A DNA stretch of 64,000 nt from Chitinophagaceae bacterium (lineage in GTDB: Bacteria > Bacteroidota > Bacteroidia > Chitinophagales > Chitinophagaceae), in contig JAFKGR010000009.1 in assembly GCA_017307735.1 (NCBI GenBank), positions 1-64,000 of the forward strand, written 5' to 3'. The notes beneath the pieces were generated by a model that did no database searches, was not told the origin of the DNA, and worked only from the letters and a program-made list of their open reading frames with translations. The translations under genes and the position numbers were made by a program. Below are positions 35,809-46,052 of the stretch, in pieces (within the stretch, counting starts at the first letter, position 1; each line of letters opens with the position of its first letter).

Positions 35809-37548
35809 ATGAATAAATTTATCCTTTGTATTGTAATATTTTTTGCGATGCCGGCAGCCAGGGGACAACAAACCATTTTTGAAAAAAGTGATGGCCTGAA
35901 AACAGCAACCTATTTCCAGGTTATCGATTATTATAAAATACTTTCCAAACGTTCGGATAAAATAAAAGTGACAGAACGGGGCATGACGGATGCCGGTTAT
36001 CCGCTGCATTTGATTTTGGTTGATGAAAGCAAAACGTTTGATCCTGCAAAGTGGCATTCCGCTGGCAAAGTGGTCATCATGATTAACAATGGCATTCACC
36101 CCGGAGAACCGGATGGCATTGATGCAAGCATGATGTTAACCCGCGACATCATTAATGGAAAGGTGAAGCTGCCATCCAATGTGGTTTTGGGAATCATTGC
36201 GGTATATAATATTGGCGGTGCGTTGAATCGATTTCAACTGACCCGGATAAACCAGAACGGGCCTGAACAATATGGGTTCAGAGGAAATGCACAAAACCTG
36301 GATCTCAACCGGGATTTTACAAAAAATGATTCAAAAAATGCGCGGTCCTTTGCAGAAATCTTTCACTGGCTTAACCCGGATATTTTTATCGATAACCATG
36401 TGAGCGACGGCGCCGATTACCAACCCGTGATGACGCTGATTTCTACTCAATATGAAAAATTGGGAGGTAAACTCGGTCAATGGATGAAAAATGATTTTGA
36501 TCCGGAATTGTACAAAATCATGAAAGGGTTTCATTGGGATATGGTTCCTTATGTCAATGTGGAAGGCAGCGACCCGTCAAAGGGGTATTCCATGTTTTAT
36601 GATTCCCCAAGATACTCTACCGGATACGCAGCGCTTTTTCAAACGCTTGCCTATATGCCCGAAACGCACATGCTCAAGGCATACAAGGAAAGAGTAATGT
36701 CAACTTATGATTTGATATGCGCCATAATTCAGAATGCTTCAGCAAAGGCAAGAGAATTGATTCAACAGAGGAAGAACGCAATTGCGGAAGTGATGAAGCA
36801 AAAAGATTTTCCACTTCGGTGGGTTTTGGATACCAGTCGCTATGACCTGATTGATTTCAAGGGATACTCAGCCGGTAAAAAAGCCAGTGGTTTGTCAGGA
36901 TTGAATGTACTTTTTTATGATCATTCGAAACCCTACGAAAAGGAAATTAAATTTTTTGATTATTACAAAGAAACAGACAGAGTTACAAAGCCGGCTGCTT
37001 ACATTATTCCGCAGGGTTGGTGGGCGGTAACAGATTTGTTGAAACTGAATCAGGTGAAGATGCGCAGATTCACTAAGGATACAATCCTCAGCGTTACATC
37101 CTATCATATCACTGATTTGAAGTCGATGCCTTTCGCTTACGAAAAACACCACAAAAACAGCCAGGTGAAATATGATACGGGGGTTGAGGTCATCCATGTT
37201 TTAAAAGGAGATTATTATATTCCGACCGGCCAGGCTGCTGACCGTTTCCTCGTAGAAATGCTGGAGCCGAAAGGTGATGACAGCTATTTTGCATGGAATT
37301 TTTTTGACGCCATTCTTCAGGAAAAAGAATATTTCAGCGATTACCGGTGGAATGATATGGCAACGGAATATTTGAATTCGAATCCCGAATTGAAAAAGGA
37401 ATTTGATTCCAGGCTTCAGTCTGATTCATCATTTGCAAAAAGCCTTCGTCAGCAACTGGCTTTTATTTATGAACGTTCTCCCTACTTCGAAGCAGCCTAC
37501 AAGAGATATCCGGTTTACCGGGTTGACAAGGCTTTGAGTAAATTGTAA
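35809..37548 (+). CDS. M14 family zinc carboxypeptidase
   Basis: This secreted 579-residue protein has a signal peptide (MNKFILCIVIFFAMPAARGQ). The M14 zinc ligands are visible: HPGE (H, E of the HxxE motif, near residue 103) and a later His in FIDNHVSDG. The substrate-carboxylate Arg region is NLDLNRDF. A PETHML segment near residue 283 holds a candidate catalytic Glu. A C-terminal extension of about 270 residues has no recognised domain. I use the ATG at 35809, because the preceding 10 codons precede the signal peptide. A TTTG-N19-TAAATTTTG promoter-like sequence lies at 35750-35781. Extracytoplasmic peptide degradation is likely. Confidence 0.85.
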   Translation: MNKFILCIVIFFAMPAARGQQTIFEKSDGLKTATYFQVIDYYKILSKRSDKIKVTERGMTDAGYPLHLILVDESKTFDPAKWHSAGKVVIMINNGIHPGEPDGIDASMMLTRDIINGKVKLPSNVVLGIIAVYNIGGALNRFQLTRINQNGPEQYGFRGNAQNLDLNRDFTKNDSKNARSFAEIFHWLNPDIFIDNHVSDGADYQPVMTLISTQYEKLGGKLGQWMKNDFDPELYKIMKGFHWDMVPYVNVEGSDPSKGYSMFYDSPRYSTGYAALFQTLAYMPETHMLKAYKERVMSTYDLICAIIQNASAKARELIQQRKNAIAEVMKQKDFPLRWVLDTSRYDLIDFKGYSAGKKASGLSGLNVLFYDHSKPYEKEIKFFDYYKETDRVTKPAAYIIPQGWWAVTDLLKLNQVKMRRFTKDTILSVTSYHITDLKSMPFAYEKHHKNSQVKYDTGVEVIHVLKGDYYIPTGQAADRFLVEMLEPKGDDSYFAWNFFDAILQEKEYFSDYRWNDMATEYLNSNPELKKEFDSRLQSDSSFAKSLRQQLAFIYERSPYFEAAYKRYPVYRVDKALSKL

Positions 37549-37670
37549 ATACAAAGACTACCAGTCGTAACGCATTCATTGTTCACAAATCATATCCGTT
37601 ATCCAGGCCCCGATTTTCCCAAATCTTATTCTATATTTACCCATTCAAAATTCCACTAAAACCTGAGTGT

Positions 37671-38951
37671 ATGAACAAACTGAAACTGCGCCTGACCATC
37701 ATGAACTTCATGCAATTTTTTATCTGGGGCTCATGGTTGATTACATTCAGCGCATACTGGTTTCAGACACTTCCGCATCTTTATCCTGATAAATCATGGG
37801 ATGGTACAGCTTTCGGCGCTGTATTCTCAACCATGGGTTGGGCATCGTTGATTATGCCGTCATTGTTTGGGATTGTTGCTGATAAATGGATCAATGCAGA
37901 AAGACTTTTGGGAATATGTCATCTTGCAGGGGCAGCGGTTTTATTCTACATACCACAGATCAGTGATCCGACTGTCATGTTCTGGGTCATGCTTTTAAAT
38001 ATGGCTTTTTATATGCCGACACTCGCTTTGTCGATTACAGTTTCTTATGCAGCTTTGAAAAAAGAAGGCTACGATGTGGTGAAAGATTATCCGCCGATTC
38101 GCGTTTGGGGTACCATCGGATTTATTGTGGCTATGTGGTGTGTCAGCCTCAGCCACATGGAAAAAACTTCCGGCCAGTTTTATCTGGCCAGTATGGCAGC
38201 TTTGGTGTTGGGTATTTATTCTTTCACGCTTCCAAAATGTCCGCCTGAAGGAAAAGGCAAAAAAAATGTTTCTATTGTTGAAGCTCTCGGGCTCAATGCC
38301 TTTGCACTTTTCAGGAAAACGAGAATAGCCATCTTCTTTATTTTTTCCATGTTGCTGGGAGCGGCATTGCAGTTGACCAATGCTTACGGAGATACTTTCC
38401 TCCACGATTTTGCAAAATTTCCGGAATACAAAAATGCCATTGCTGTAAAATATCCTGCCATTATCATGTCTATTTCACAGATGTCAGAAACCTGCTTTAT
38501 CCTGGCCATCCCGTTTTTCATGAAGAGGTTCGGAATTAAGAAAGTGATGATGATGAGTATGATCGCATGGGTATTCCGGTTTGGACTTTTCGCATACGGC
38601 AACCCGTTAGACGGCCTTTGGATGATAATTGCGAGTTGCATTGTTTATGGAATGGCATTCGACTTTTTCAATATTTCTGGTTCTTTGTTTATTGAAGGAC
38701 AAACAACCCCAAAGATCCGTGCCAGCGCCCAGGGCCTGTTTATGATGATGACTAACGGATTGGGAGCCATCCTGGGGAATATGGTCAGCGGTGTGGTAAT
38801 TGATAAATTCTTTACGAATCCGGATCATTCTTTACAATGGAGGGGAATATGGCTTTCATTTGCTGCTTATGCTTTGGTGGTAGCGGTGTTGTTCATGTTT
38901 ATGTTTAAGGACAAGAAGGCCGGGGATGAGGTGCCGGTGCCCTCTTTGTAA
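37671..38951 (+). CDS. Nucleoside permease (NupG-type MFS)
   Basis: This is a 426-residue transporter with 12 predicted helices. The start (LRLTIMNFMQFFIWGSWLITFSAYWF) and the RVWGTIGFI segment are typical of the nucleoside:H+ symporter family. The exact nucleosides taken up cannot be told. It sits between the M14 peptidase and the TonB receptor on the same strand, but with gaps of over 120 bp on both sides. Confidence 0.84.
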   Translation: MNKLKLRLTIMNFMQFFIWGSWLITFSAYWFQTLPHLYPDKSWDGTAFGAVFSTMGWASLIMPSLFGIVADKWINAERLLGICHLAGAAVLFYIPQISDPTVMFWVMLLNMAFYMPTLALSITVSYAALKKEGYDVVKDYPPIRVWGTIGFIVAMWCVSLSHMEKTSGQFYLASMAALVLGIYSFTLPKCPPEGKGKKNVSIVEALGLNAFALFRKTRIAIFFIFSMLLGAALQLTNAYGDTFLHDFAKFPEYKNAIAVKYPAIIMSISQMSETCFILAIPFFMKRFGIKKVMMMSMIAWVFRFGLFAYGNPLDGLWMIIASCIVYGMAFDFFNISGSLFIEGQTTPKIRASAQGLFMMMTNGLGAILGNMVSGVVIDKFFTNPDHSLQWRGIWLSFAAYALVVAVLFMFMFKDKKAGDEVPVPSL

Positions 38952-39131
38952 AGTGGAATGGAAGCCTGTACCGGAAGGTTAGCCTGGGATTTTTTTAAAA
39001 AAAAGTTAGAAATTTTCTCTTTGAAAAAGTATCTGCATGGACAATTGTTTATTTGAAAGAGAAAAAACAATATTTGAAAAACGAAAAATCTCTACCTTTC
39101 AAAAAAAATTATTTCCGATAACCCCCGCTTC

Positions 39132-41630
39132 ATGAGAATCAGCGCATTCATCGTTTTTCTTTTGATTTCTTTATCTGCTTTTTCACAGAAGAAAACCGCG
39201 TTAATCACGGGTAAGGTTATTGATGAAAATGAAGACCCTCTTCCCAAAGTTTCAATTGTTATCCTTGGCAAGCAGTCAGGAATTATTACATCCGATTCAG
39301 GTACATTCAGAATGGTGGTTCCGGCCGGTAAACCTTTTGCCCTTATTTTTTCTCATGCCGGATTCAGAGACCTTCAAAAAAGTTTTTTGTTGAATGACGG
39401 AGAAGAAGAGAACCAGGTTTTTCGGATGAACCGCGAAGGAAAAACTTTGGAAACGGTCACTGTAAAAGACGAAAGGCAGAGGACGGAAGCCGGTCTTATC
39501 AAAATAAATCCGAAAGAAGCTGTTTTGGCGCCGACAGCCACCGGTGGAGTGGAAGGTTTAATTAAAATCTTAGTTGGGAGCAATAACGAACTTACCTCAC
39601 AATATTCGGTGAGAGGTGGAAATTATGATGAGAACCTGATTTACATCAATGATTTTGAAATATTCCGTCCCTATCTCGTAAGCAACGCACAACAGGAAGG
39701 CCTGAGTTTTATTAACCCGGAATTAACCGGATCGGTTAGTTTTTTCAACGGAGGTTTCCAGGCAAAATACGGAGATAAGATATCAAGTGTGCTCGATATT
39801 CAATATAAAAAACCTGTGAAGTTTGGCGGTTCTGCCTATGTTAGTTTGCTTGAACAGGGAATTTCCCTTGAAGGCATCAACAAGAAAAAGAATGTAACAT
39901 GGCTGATCGGGGCGCGCAATAAAAGTAACCGGAACCTGCTCAGCACCCAGGAAACAAAAGGAAATTATATTCCTTCAGCATCTGATGCGCAGGCAATGCT
40001 TTCCTGGAAAATTAAACCGGGATTGCAACTTGAATTGCTCGGCATTTATTCTCAATCTGATTTTAAGTTTCAGCCTGAATCTGCACAAAAAACATCTTCT
40101 GTTTTTTCTCCATTCTTTACTGCAAACCTCGGGCTTGATATATTTTTTCAGGGACAGGAAAATGATCAATACAGAAACAATCTTCTTGGTCTGACTTTAC
40201 ATCAATCCATCAATGAAAAGCTGAAATTGAAATGGATGGTAAGCAGGTTTGAAGACAAGGAACAGGAAAACTTCGATATTTCCGGTGCGTACCTTTTTGG
40301 TGAGAGAAGTTTTGATAAATCGCAACCCGGATTCGGACAAATCACAAATCCATTGGGGGCCGGCGTATTTCAGGATTTCGCACGAAACAATTTAAAGATT
40401 CAGGTTTTTGATTTTGCACATAAAGGTTATCTGGCATTGGGAAATCATTATGTTCAATGGGGAGCCAAATGGGAACATCAGCTTATTCGTGACAGGATTA
40501 ATCAATGGGAAATGCAGGACAGCGCAGGATATTCAATACCATTTAATCCAAATGAAATCCGGCTTCAGAATGTCATTAAATCATCTAACAATCTGAATAC
40601 GGACCGGTATGAAGGATTCGTCCAGGATAATATTAATCTTGGAAACCTGAGAAATGAAATAACCCTTCAGGCTGGTGTGCGCTTTAATTATGATGCATTA
40701 AATCATCAGTTTTTAGTAAGCCCGCGCACACAGTTGAGTTTGAAACCTGACTGGAACCGCGATGTTGTTTTTAAAATTGCAGCCGGGGTTTATGATCAGC
40801 CGCCGTTTTACAGGGAATACAGAAGGCCGGATGGCACCATCAATAAAAATCTGAAAGCACAGAAGAGCCTTCAGTTTGTTGCAGGGTTTGATTACAACCT
40901 TGTTTATGGCGATCGACCGCTGAGAATCACTACCGAAGTTTATTACAAGAAATTATCAGATGTGGTTTCCTATGATATCGATAATGTGCGCATTGTGTAT
41001 TCGGGAGAGAATGATGCCAGGGCCTATGCGGCCGGCGTTGAAACAAGATTTTATACCCAACTTGTGAAAGATGCGGAGAGCTGGCTGAGTATTAACATCG
41101 GCCACACAATGGAGAATCTAAACAATGATTTTTATTATCAATACAAAAATGCAGAAGGAGAAATCATCAATGCCAACACTGTTGATAAAGTTGTGGCAGA
41201 CAGTGTCCGGCAAAATGTGGGTTGGATAAGGCGCCCGTCGGACAGGCTGGTGACTATCGGGCTTTTTCTCCAGGATTATCTGAGCACGAATAAAAACTTC
41301 AGGGTATTTGTCAATTCTATTTACGGAAGTAACATGCCATACAATATTCCGGGAAACGCACGTTACCGGAATGCATTGATTCTTGAGCCTTATTTCAGAG
41401 TGGATGTGGGTTTCAGTGCGTTGTTATTGAGTGAGAAATCAATTCGCAGAAGCCATTCTCCATTCCGTTCGTTTGATAATATCTGGGCCAGCCTGGAGGT
41501 ATTCAATATCATTGACCGCGATAATATTATTTCATATCAGCTCATTAAAGATTTTGCCAACAACGTATTTACCATTCCCAACAGGCTTACACCTCGACTG
41601 GTGAATTTTAAAATATTAGCACGTTTTTGA
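39132..41630 (+). CDS. TonB-dependent outer-membrane receptor with carboxypeptidase-like domain
   Basis: The 832-residue protein has a signal peptide (cleavage after LSAFSQ). The CarboxypepD_reg-like domain covers about residues 25-105 (ITGKVIDENEDPLPKVSIVI). A plug domain follows (about 110-220: EGLIKILVGSNNELTSQYSVRGGNYDENLIYINDFEIFRP). The rest is a predicted 22-strand beta-barrel ending in FKILARF, the C-terminal aromatic residue expected for barrel insertion. It lacks a SusD partner, so it is not a SusCD pair. The dipeptide epimerase follows after 12 bp, which suggests that a peptide or wall fragment is imported. Confidence 0.87.
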   Translation: MRISAFIVFLLISLSAFSQKKTALITGKVIDENEDPLPKVSIVILGKQSGIITSDSGTFRMVVPAGKPFALIFSHAGFRDLQKSFLLNDGEEENQVFRMNREGKTLETVTVKDERQRTEAGLIKINPKEAVLAPTATGGVEGLIKILVGSNNELTSQYSVRGGNYDENLIYINDFEIFRPYLVSNAQQEGLSFINPELTGSVSFFNGGFQAKYGDKISSVLDIQYKKPVKFGGSAYVSLLEQGISLEGINKKKNVTWLIGARNKSNRNLLSTQETKGNYIPSASDAQAMLSWKIKPGLQLELLGIYSQSDFKFQPESAQKTSSVFSPFFTANLGLDIFFQGQENDQYRNNLLGLTLHQSINEKLKLKWMVSRFEDKEQENFDISGAYLFGERSFDKSQPGFGQITNPLGAGVFQDFARNNLKIQVFDFAHKGYLALGNHYVQWGAKWEHQLIRDRINQWEMQDSAGYSIPFNPNEIRLQNVIKSSNNLNTDRYEGFVQDNINLGNLRNEITLQAGVRFNYDALNHQFLVSPRTQLSLKPDWNRDVVFKIAAGVYDQPPFYREYRRPDGTINKNLKAQKSLQFVAGFDYNLVYGDRPLRITTEVYYKKLSDVVSYDIDNVRIVYSGENDARAYAAGVETRFYTQLVKDAESWLSINIGHTMENLNNDFYYQYKNAEGEIINANTVDKVVADSVRQNVGWIRRPSDRLVTIGLFLQDYLSTNKNFRVFVNSIYGSNMPYNIPGNARYRNALILEPYFRVDVGFSALLLSEKSIRRSHSPFRSFDNIWASLEVFNIIDRDNIISYQLIKDFANNVFTIPNRLTPRLVNFKILARF

Positions 41631-41642
41631 AAGTAGAAAGCA

Positions 41643-42764
41643 ATGGAAAATAAAAAAGAAACAATTAAACGGATTTCGATTTACAAACTTAGTATTCCTC
41701 TCAAAAAGCCCTTTGTCATTTCACTAGGGCCTATTTATTCTGCAGATAATATAATTGTTACGATAGAAACTTCTTCCGGCATTTCGGGAACCGGAGAATG
41801 CAGCCCTTTCATGACGATTAATGGTGAAAGCCAGCAAACTTGTTTTGAAGTTGGAGGGTACCTTGCCAAAGGTCTGAAAGGAAAGAATGTACTGGATATA
41901 GAAGGGAACCATCGCATCATGGATGATATCATTTACGGAAATTCAAGTATAAAAAGTGCGTTTGATATTGCCATGTATGACGTGGCTTCGCAATCTGCCG
42001 GACAGCCTTTGTGGCAATTTATCGGGGGAAAAAAGATTAAGAAAATATTTACTGACTATACAATTAGTTTGGGTACACCAGATGAAATGGCAGCACATGC
42101 ACAACAGTTGAAAGAAGAGGGTTTCAAAATAATCAAGGTTAAGCTTGGAGGAGATGCCGAAACCGATATTGCCAGAATGAAAGCGATAAGGAAAGCGCTT
42201 GGAAAGAAAATTAAAATCCGGGTGGATGCCAATCAGGGATGGAATGTGAAAGATGCGATCAAGGTTCTTAATGGTATTGCGGATTTGGGAATTCAGTATT
42301 GTGAGGAACCGATCCCGAGATGGAATTTTATGAATCTGAAAACTGTCAGAAAAAGGAGTAAGGTAAAAGTAATGGCCGATGAAAGTTGTTATAATGCGCA
42401 TGATGCTGAAAGATTAATCAATCTGAAATCGTGCGACATGTTCAATCTGAAACTTGGAAAATCTTCAGGAATCTTTGGTGCATTGAAAATTATTAACCTC
42501 GCGGAAAAAGCGGGTATGGAAATGCAGATCGGGGGTTTTATGGAATCAAAAATCGCCATGACCGCCAATGCACATTTGGCAATGACAAGCAGCAATGTGC
42601 ACTATTTTGATTTTGATACACCGCTGATGTTTACAGAAGAGCCGGTGGCTGGTGGAATAGTTTATGGTAAATCGGGAGAGATTTCCCTGCCTTCGGGAAA
42701 TGGACTGGGTGCAGGTGTAAAGAAAGAAATATTGAATACTTTGAAGAAAAAAGTGGTCGGGTAA
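41643..42764 (+). CDS. Dipeptide epimerase (enolase superfamily)
   Basis: The 373-residue protein belongs to the muconate-lactonizing branch of the enolase superfamily. Catalytic Lys165 and Lys167 (IIKVKLG), metal ligands Asp195 (VDANQGW), Glu221 (CEEPIP) and Asp246 (MADES), and Lys270 (FNLKLGKSSG) are all present. The FDFDTP segment near residue 325 is the DxD motif typical of dipeptide epimerases such as L-Ala-D/L-Glu epimerase, which recycles murein peptides. Exact dipeptide specificity is not readable. It directly follows the TonB receptor. Confidence 0.84.
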   Translation: MENKKETIKRISIYKLSIPLKKPFVISLGPIYSADNIIVTIETSSGISGTGECSPFMTINGESQQTCFEVGGYLAKGLKGKNVLDIEGNHRIMDDIIYGNSSIKSAFDIAMYDVASQSAGQPLWQFIGGKKIKKIFTDYTISLGTPDEMAAHAQQLKEEGFKIIKVKLGGDAETDIARMKAIRKALGKKIKIRVDANQGWNVKDAIKVLNGIADLGIQYCEEPIPRWNFMNLKTVRKRSKVKVMADESCYNAHDAERLINLKSCDMFNLKLGKSSGIFGALKIINLAEKAGMEMQIGGFMESKIAMTANAHLAMTSSNVHYFDFDTPLMFTEEPVAGGIVYGKSGEISLPSGNGLGAGVKKEILNTLKKKVVG

Positions 42765-42821
42765 TCTTTTGTTTTTTTTTGAATTCATAAATATTTTTTT
42801 TCGTTCTGTTTAACATTGCCT

Positions 42822-43589
42822 ATGCAAAAGACTTTTTTGTTCTTACTGGTTATTATTTTTTCTTTTTCAGTTAATGCACAGAAGAGGATCCCCAAAAAAG
42901 TTTTGAAAAAGGAACTTCCCGTTCTGATAGAGAAATCGAAAGAGGTACTGAGCCATGCCTACATGGTGCAAAAACTTTTATACACCACCGATACCATTCC
43001 CGGGTGGGAAGGGTATCCGGTCAAATTGTATGAATACCGGACGGGAACAGATTTATATACACATCAACCCAAAACAGGAAAGGTATTTTTATTAAATCCC
43101 TCTCCTGAAAAACTTGCGATGTGGGCAGCAACTACCAGTTGGGAAGTGAAACAAAGCCTGGATACGGTTTATACTTTTAAAATTCTCAACTGGATCATTA
43201 ACCAGTCTGGCGCTCAATTTCCGGTGAAAGGTGTTGTGTATGAAGACCAATACACCAAAGATTTTCAGGAACCCTATGTTTTTAAAGATGGTGTGACAGT
43301 TTACATAAAAGACAGTTCTATGTGGCCTGCGGATAAAACATGTACGCCAGTACAACTTGATTTTTATTTGCGAATAACGAATGATGACCTGAAGGTGCAA
43401 ACCGGTCAATATGCCAGAATTGCGAGCACCACACGTGAAGATTATAAAGCAAATGGAGGAGAGGAAGACGTGGGTGATAAAAATAACCGCAAACAAAAGT
43501 GGCTTGAAGTTGTCAGAAATCTTTATCAAAAGGCATGGAATTCTGACTGCAATGAACTGATGATTATGTGGGCCAAAGAGCATCTGTGA
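42822..43589 (+). CDS. Hypothetical secreted protein
   Basis: A signal peptide (MQKTFLFLLVIIFSFSVNAQ) precedes a 235-residue mature part, which has several Tyr/Trp-rich strands and a pair of Cys. No family was recognised. It follows the dipeptide epimerase by 57 bp on the same strand, so it may be part of the same uptake operon. A TTG two codons upstream of the ATG is an alternative start. Confidence 0.65.
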   Translation: MQKTFLFLLVIIFSFSVNAQKRIPKKVLKKELPVLIEKSKEVLSHAYMVQKLLYTTDTIPGWEGYPVKLYEYRTGTDLYTHQPKTGKVFLLNPSPEKLAMWAATTSWEVKQSLDTVYTFKILNWIINQSGAQFPVKGVVYEDQYTKDFQEPYVFKDGVTVYIKDSSMWPADKTCTPVQLDFYLRITNDDLKVQTGQYARIASTTREDYKANGGEEDVGDKNNRKQKWLEVVRNLYQKAWNSDCNELMIMWAKEHL

Positions 43590-43958
43590 TTTTTTTCATT
43601 CACAGATTGGGAAGCCGGTTTCATGAAAAATTCTTTTGGATGGAACGAATTTTGATCATTTGAACTAATTCCTAATGTTTTAGTTTTAAGAGTTAATTCC
43701 TGTAAATATTTTTTCCTGTCTAAATAAAAAAACAGATTGTGCTTCAGGCACCCCTGATTGTTTATTGTGTTTTAACCCGAAAAATAAAATTAGTTGTTAC
43801 AAAACGAATCATGTGTTTCGATAAGATTTATGACTTTTAAACCCTGTGGGCATTTTTATGGAAATAGTTCAAATACAATTATGGAATTATATCTGTAAGA
43901 ATAATTTTAAAAGAATCCGCGGATACGCAGGAATAGAAGAGGATTCAAACAAATAATG
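43590..43958. other. Intergenic region with no gene seen
   Basis: These 369 bp are AT-rich. They hold a short hairpin (GTGC-TTCAG-GCAC, about 43738-43750) without a T-tract. I see no coding frame or known RNA structure. Confidence 0.4.
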
Positions 43959-43991
43959 AAGGCAGGTAAAATGTAAGGAACCTGCCTTTTT
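43959..43991. terminator. Terminator hairpin, T-tract on the + side
   Basis: A stem AAGGCAGGT / ACCTGCCTT (43959-43967 and 43980-43988) is followed on the + strand by a T run. On the reverse strand it is flanked 5' by A5 and lies 29 bp after the stop of the small lipoprotein. It could serve both directions. Confidence 0.65.
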
Positions 43992-44020
43992 GATTTTTAA
44001 AATCTTGTGTAAGTGCCGGC

Positions 44021-44248
44021 CTATTTAGCAGAAGTGGAATCTGCAGTTGCCGGTTTTGTTGCACTTTCTGAAGTGAAGCCCGGATTAGCTCCCGGAATAT
44101 CTTTCTCTGTAATGGAATCTTTCTGGTATTCAATAGCATTGTCTTTTCTTTCTTGTCGCATAAGAATCTCATCTCCGGTACCCTGAGGATTATGATTGCA
44201 GGCGGTAGCAAACGATGCCACAAAAACGGCAAGTAATAATTTTTTCAT
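44021..44248 (-). CDS. Small predicted lipoprotein
   Basis: This is a 75-residue protein with a signal peptide and lipobox ATAC (Cys17). The mature part is short, polar and apparently disordered, ending in a Thr/Ser/Ala/Lys-rich tail (ESATKPATADSTSAK). Function is unknown. It starts at ATG 44248 and is followed by a hairpin, so it is probably transcribed alone. Confidence 0.68.
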   Translation of the reverse strand: MKKLLLAVFVASFATACNHNPQGTGDEILMRQERKDNAIEYQKDSITEKDIPGANPGFTSESATKPATADSTSAK

Positions 44249-44585
44249 TGATCTTTTTTTTATAAACTGTATTTGAAATACTTTTTCAGGTGCAATTTTA
44301 AGCCAAACTTATCAAAAAATAATATTGCACTTTCCAAATCCTTTCAGATTCTTTGAATGGGGTATGTTTTAATCATTGATTAATCAACGGAAATTCTTTC
44401 GGTTTTGAGCAGGATAAAATAATTTTATAACGGTTTTGCAGGCACCAAATTCCCATATTTCCTTTTATAAATTTTGAATGTTTTACGAAAAACATTTTAT
44501 TTTTTTTTCAGTGTAACCATTAATAAGAACCGTCATTTCGCAAAGATGTCAAAGAACATATCTTTGATAACATAATTCGACTTGA
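44249..44585. other. Divergent intergenic region with no gene seen
   Basis: These 337 very AT-rich bp lie between the small lipoprotein (reverse) and the MFS carrier (forward). It must contain both promoters, but I see no exact TTG / TAnnTTTG pair and no operator-like palindrome. Confidence 0.35.
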
Positions 44586-45782
44586 ATGACGAATGATATT
44601 TTGCAGCAGCGAAAAGACAGCAGGAATGCTGTGCTGGCTGGTTTTCTGGGTTGGACATTGGATGCGTTCGACTTTTTTATTGTCACCTTTGTTTTGGGAG
44701 CTATCGCCAAAGATTTTGACAAATCAATTCCTGAAATGGCTCTAACAATTACGGCTACACTTTCAACGCGGCCGATAGGTGCTTTTATTTTTGGATTGAT
44801 GGCTGATAAATACGGGCGCAGGCTTCCCCTGATGATAAGCATTGCTTTTTATTCATTGATCGAAGTGCTTTGCGGATTTGCTCCAGGGTATTCAACTTTT
44901 CTTTTCTTACGATTGCTTTACGGAATCGGGATGGGAGGCGAGTGGGGAGTAGGGGCTTCACTGGTGATGGAATCTGTATCGGTAAAAAAGCGTGGCTTTT
45001 TGTCGGGACTTTTGCAGGAAGGATATGCCGTCGGGTTCCTGATCGCGGCAGCAGTTTATTATCTGGTTTTTCCACATTTTGGATGGAGAGTTATGTTTTT
45101 TATCGGAGGAATTCCTGCATTGGTAACATTGTTTATCCGTTCAAGGGTGAAGGAAACAGAGGCCTGGAAGAAGTCAAAGTCGGCCAACTGGAAAGAATAT
45201 GGAAAGACGGTAAAAAAGCATTGGAAGCTGTTTGTGTATCTGGTGATCCTGATGTCTATTATGAACCTGATGTCGCATGGCACACAGGATATGTATCCTA
45301 CTTTCCTTCAGGAGCAGCGTCATTTTGATGTTCATGGAACAAGCATTGTAGCGATGATTTCAATGGTAGGCGCTATTTTCGGCGGACTTTTCTTTGGCCA
45401 TTTTTCTGATAAATGGGGACGCAGGAGATCGATGATCATCGCTTCGGTCCTGGGTTTGCTGATGATTCCGTTTTGGGTAAATGATGCCGGTATGATTGCT
45501 TTGTCGCTCGGCGCTTTTGGAATGCAGTTTATGGTTCAGGGTGCGTGGGGAGTGATTCCTGCACATATCAATGAGTTGTCGCCGGGGTCGTTGCGCGGAT
45601 TTTTTCCCGGATTTGCATATCAATTGGGAGTCCTTGTAGCATCCGGCGTTGCTTATGTCGAAGCCGTAATGGCAAAAGCACTGAGCTATTCTGTTGCAAT
45701 GGAATTTCTCGCTGCTTCGGTTTTTGTTCTTGCAATCGTTGTAATTTCCCTCGGACGAGAGTCCAGAGGTGTGCAGATGTAG
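44586..45782 (+). CDS. MFS transporter, probable organic-acid (lactate/sialate-type) carrier
   Basis: The 398-residue transporter has 12 helices. The N-terminus GFLGWTLDAFDFFIVTFVLGAIAKDF and the loop motif GLMADKYGRRLPLM, plus GIGMGGEWGVGASLVMES, are typical of the sialate:H+ and carboxylate (SHS/NanT-like) MFS families. The substrate is a guess. It is alone in its orientation between two reverse-strand genes. Confidence 0.8.
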   Translation: MTNDILQQRKDSRNAVLAGFLGWTLDAFDFFIVTFVLGAIAKDFDKSIPEMALTITATLSTRPIGAFIFGLMADKYGRRLPLMISIAFYSLIEVLCGFAPGYSTFLFLRLLYGIGMGGEWGVGASLVMESVSVKKRGFLSGLLQEGYAVGFLIAAAVYYLVFPHFGWRVMFFIGGIPALVTLFIRSRVKETEAWKKSKSANWKEYGKTVKKHWKLFVYLVILMSIMNLMSHGTQDMYPTFLQEQRHFDVHGTSIVAMISMVGAIFGGLFFGHFSDKWGRRRSMIIASVLGLLMIPFWVNDAGMIALSLGAFGMQFMVQGAWGVIPAHINELSPGSLRGFFPGFAYQLGVLVASGVAYVEAVMAKALSYSVAMEFLAASVFVLAIVVISLGRESRGVQM

Positions 45783-45992
45783 AATTTCTTCAATGCCGGT
45801 TTGCTTATTGCACATTCAATTGTTTTTGGATTAAGGCCAGTAAAATCCTTCATTTTCTTTCAGCTAATTTATCGTTCAACCTCAGCAGATGAGATAAGTA
45901 TCCGACGATAGTTTTTGAGAAGGAAAAGAACAGAAGTTTACCATCTCTTTTGATTCAAAACCGGCATTATTATTATTTCCTTTTTTCTACGC

Positions 45993-46022
45993 AAAAAAAT
46001 CCCGGCATTGCTACCGGGATTT
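45993..46022 (-). terminator. Rho-independent terminator of the pyrophosphatase gene
   Basis: On the reverse strand, AAATCCCGG-TAGCAATG-CCGGGATTT is followed by a T run (45999-45993). It lies 30 bp after the hppA stop codon. Confidence 0.82.
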
Positions 46023-46052
46023 AAACTTGAAATTCTTTTTATAAATTAATGC

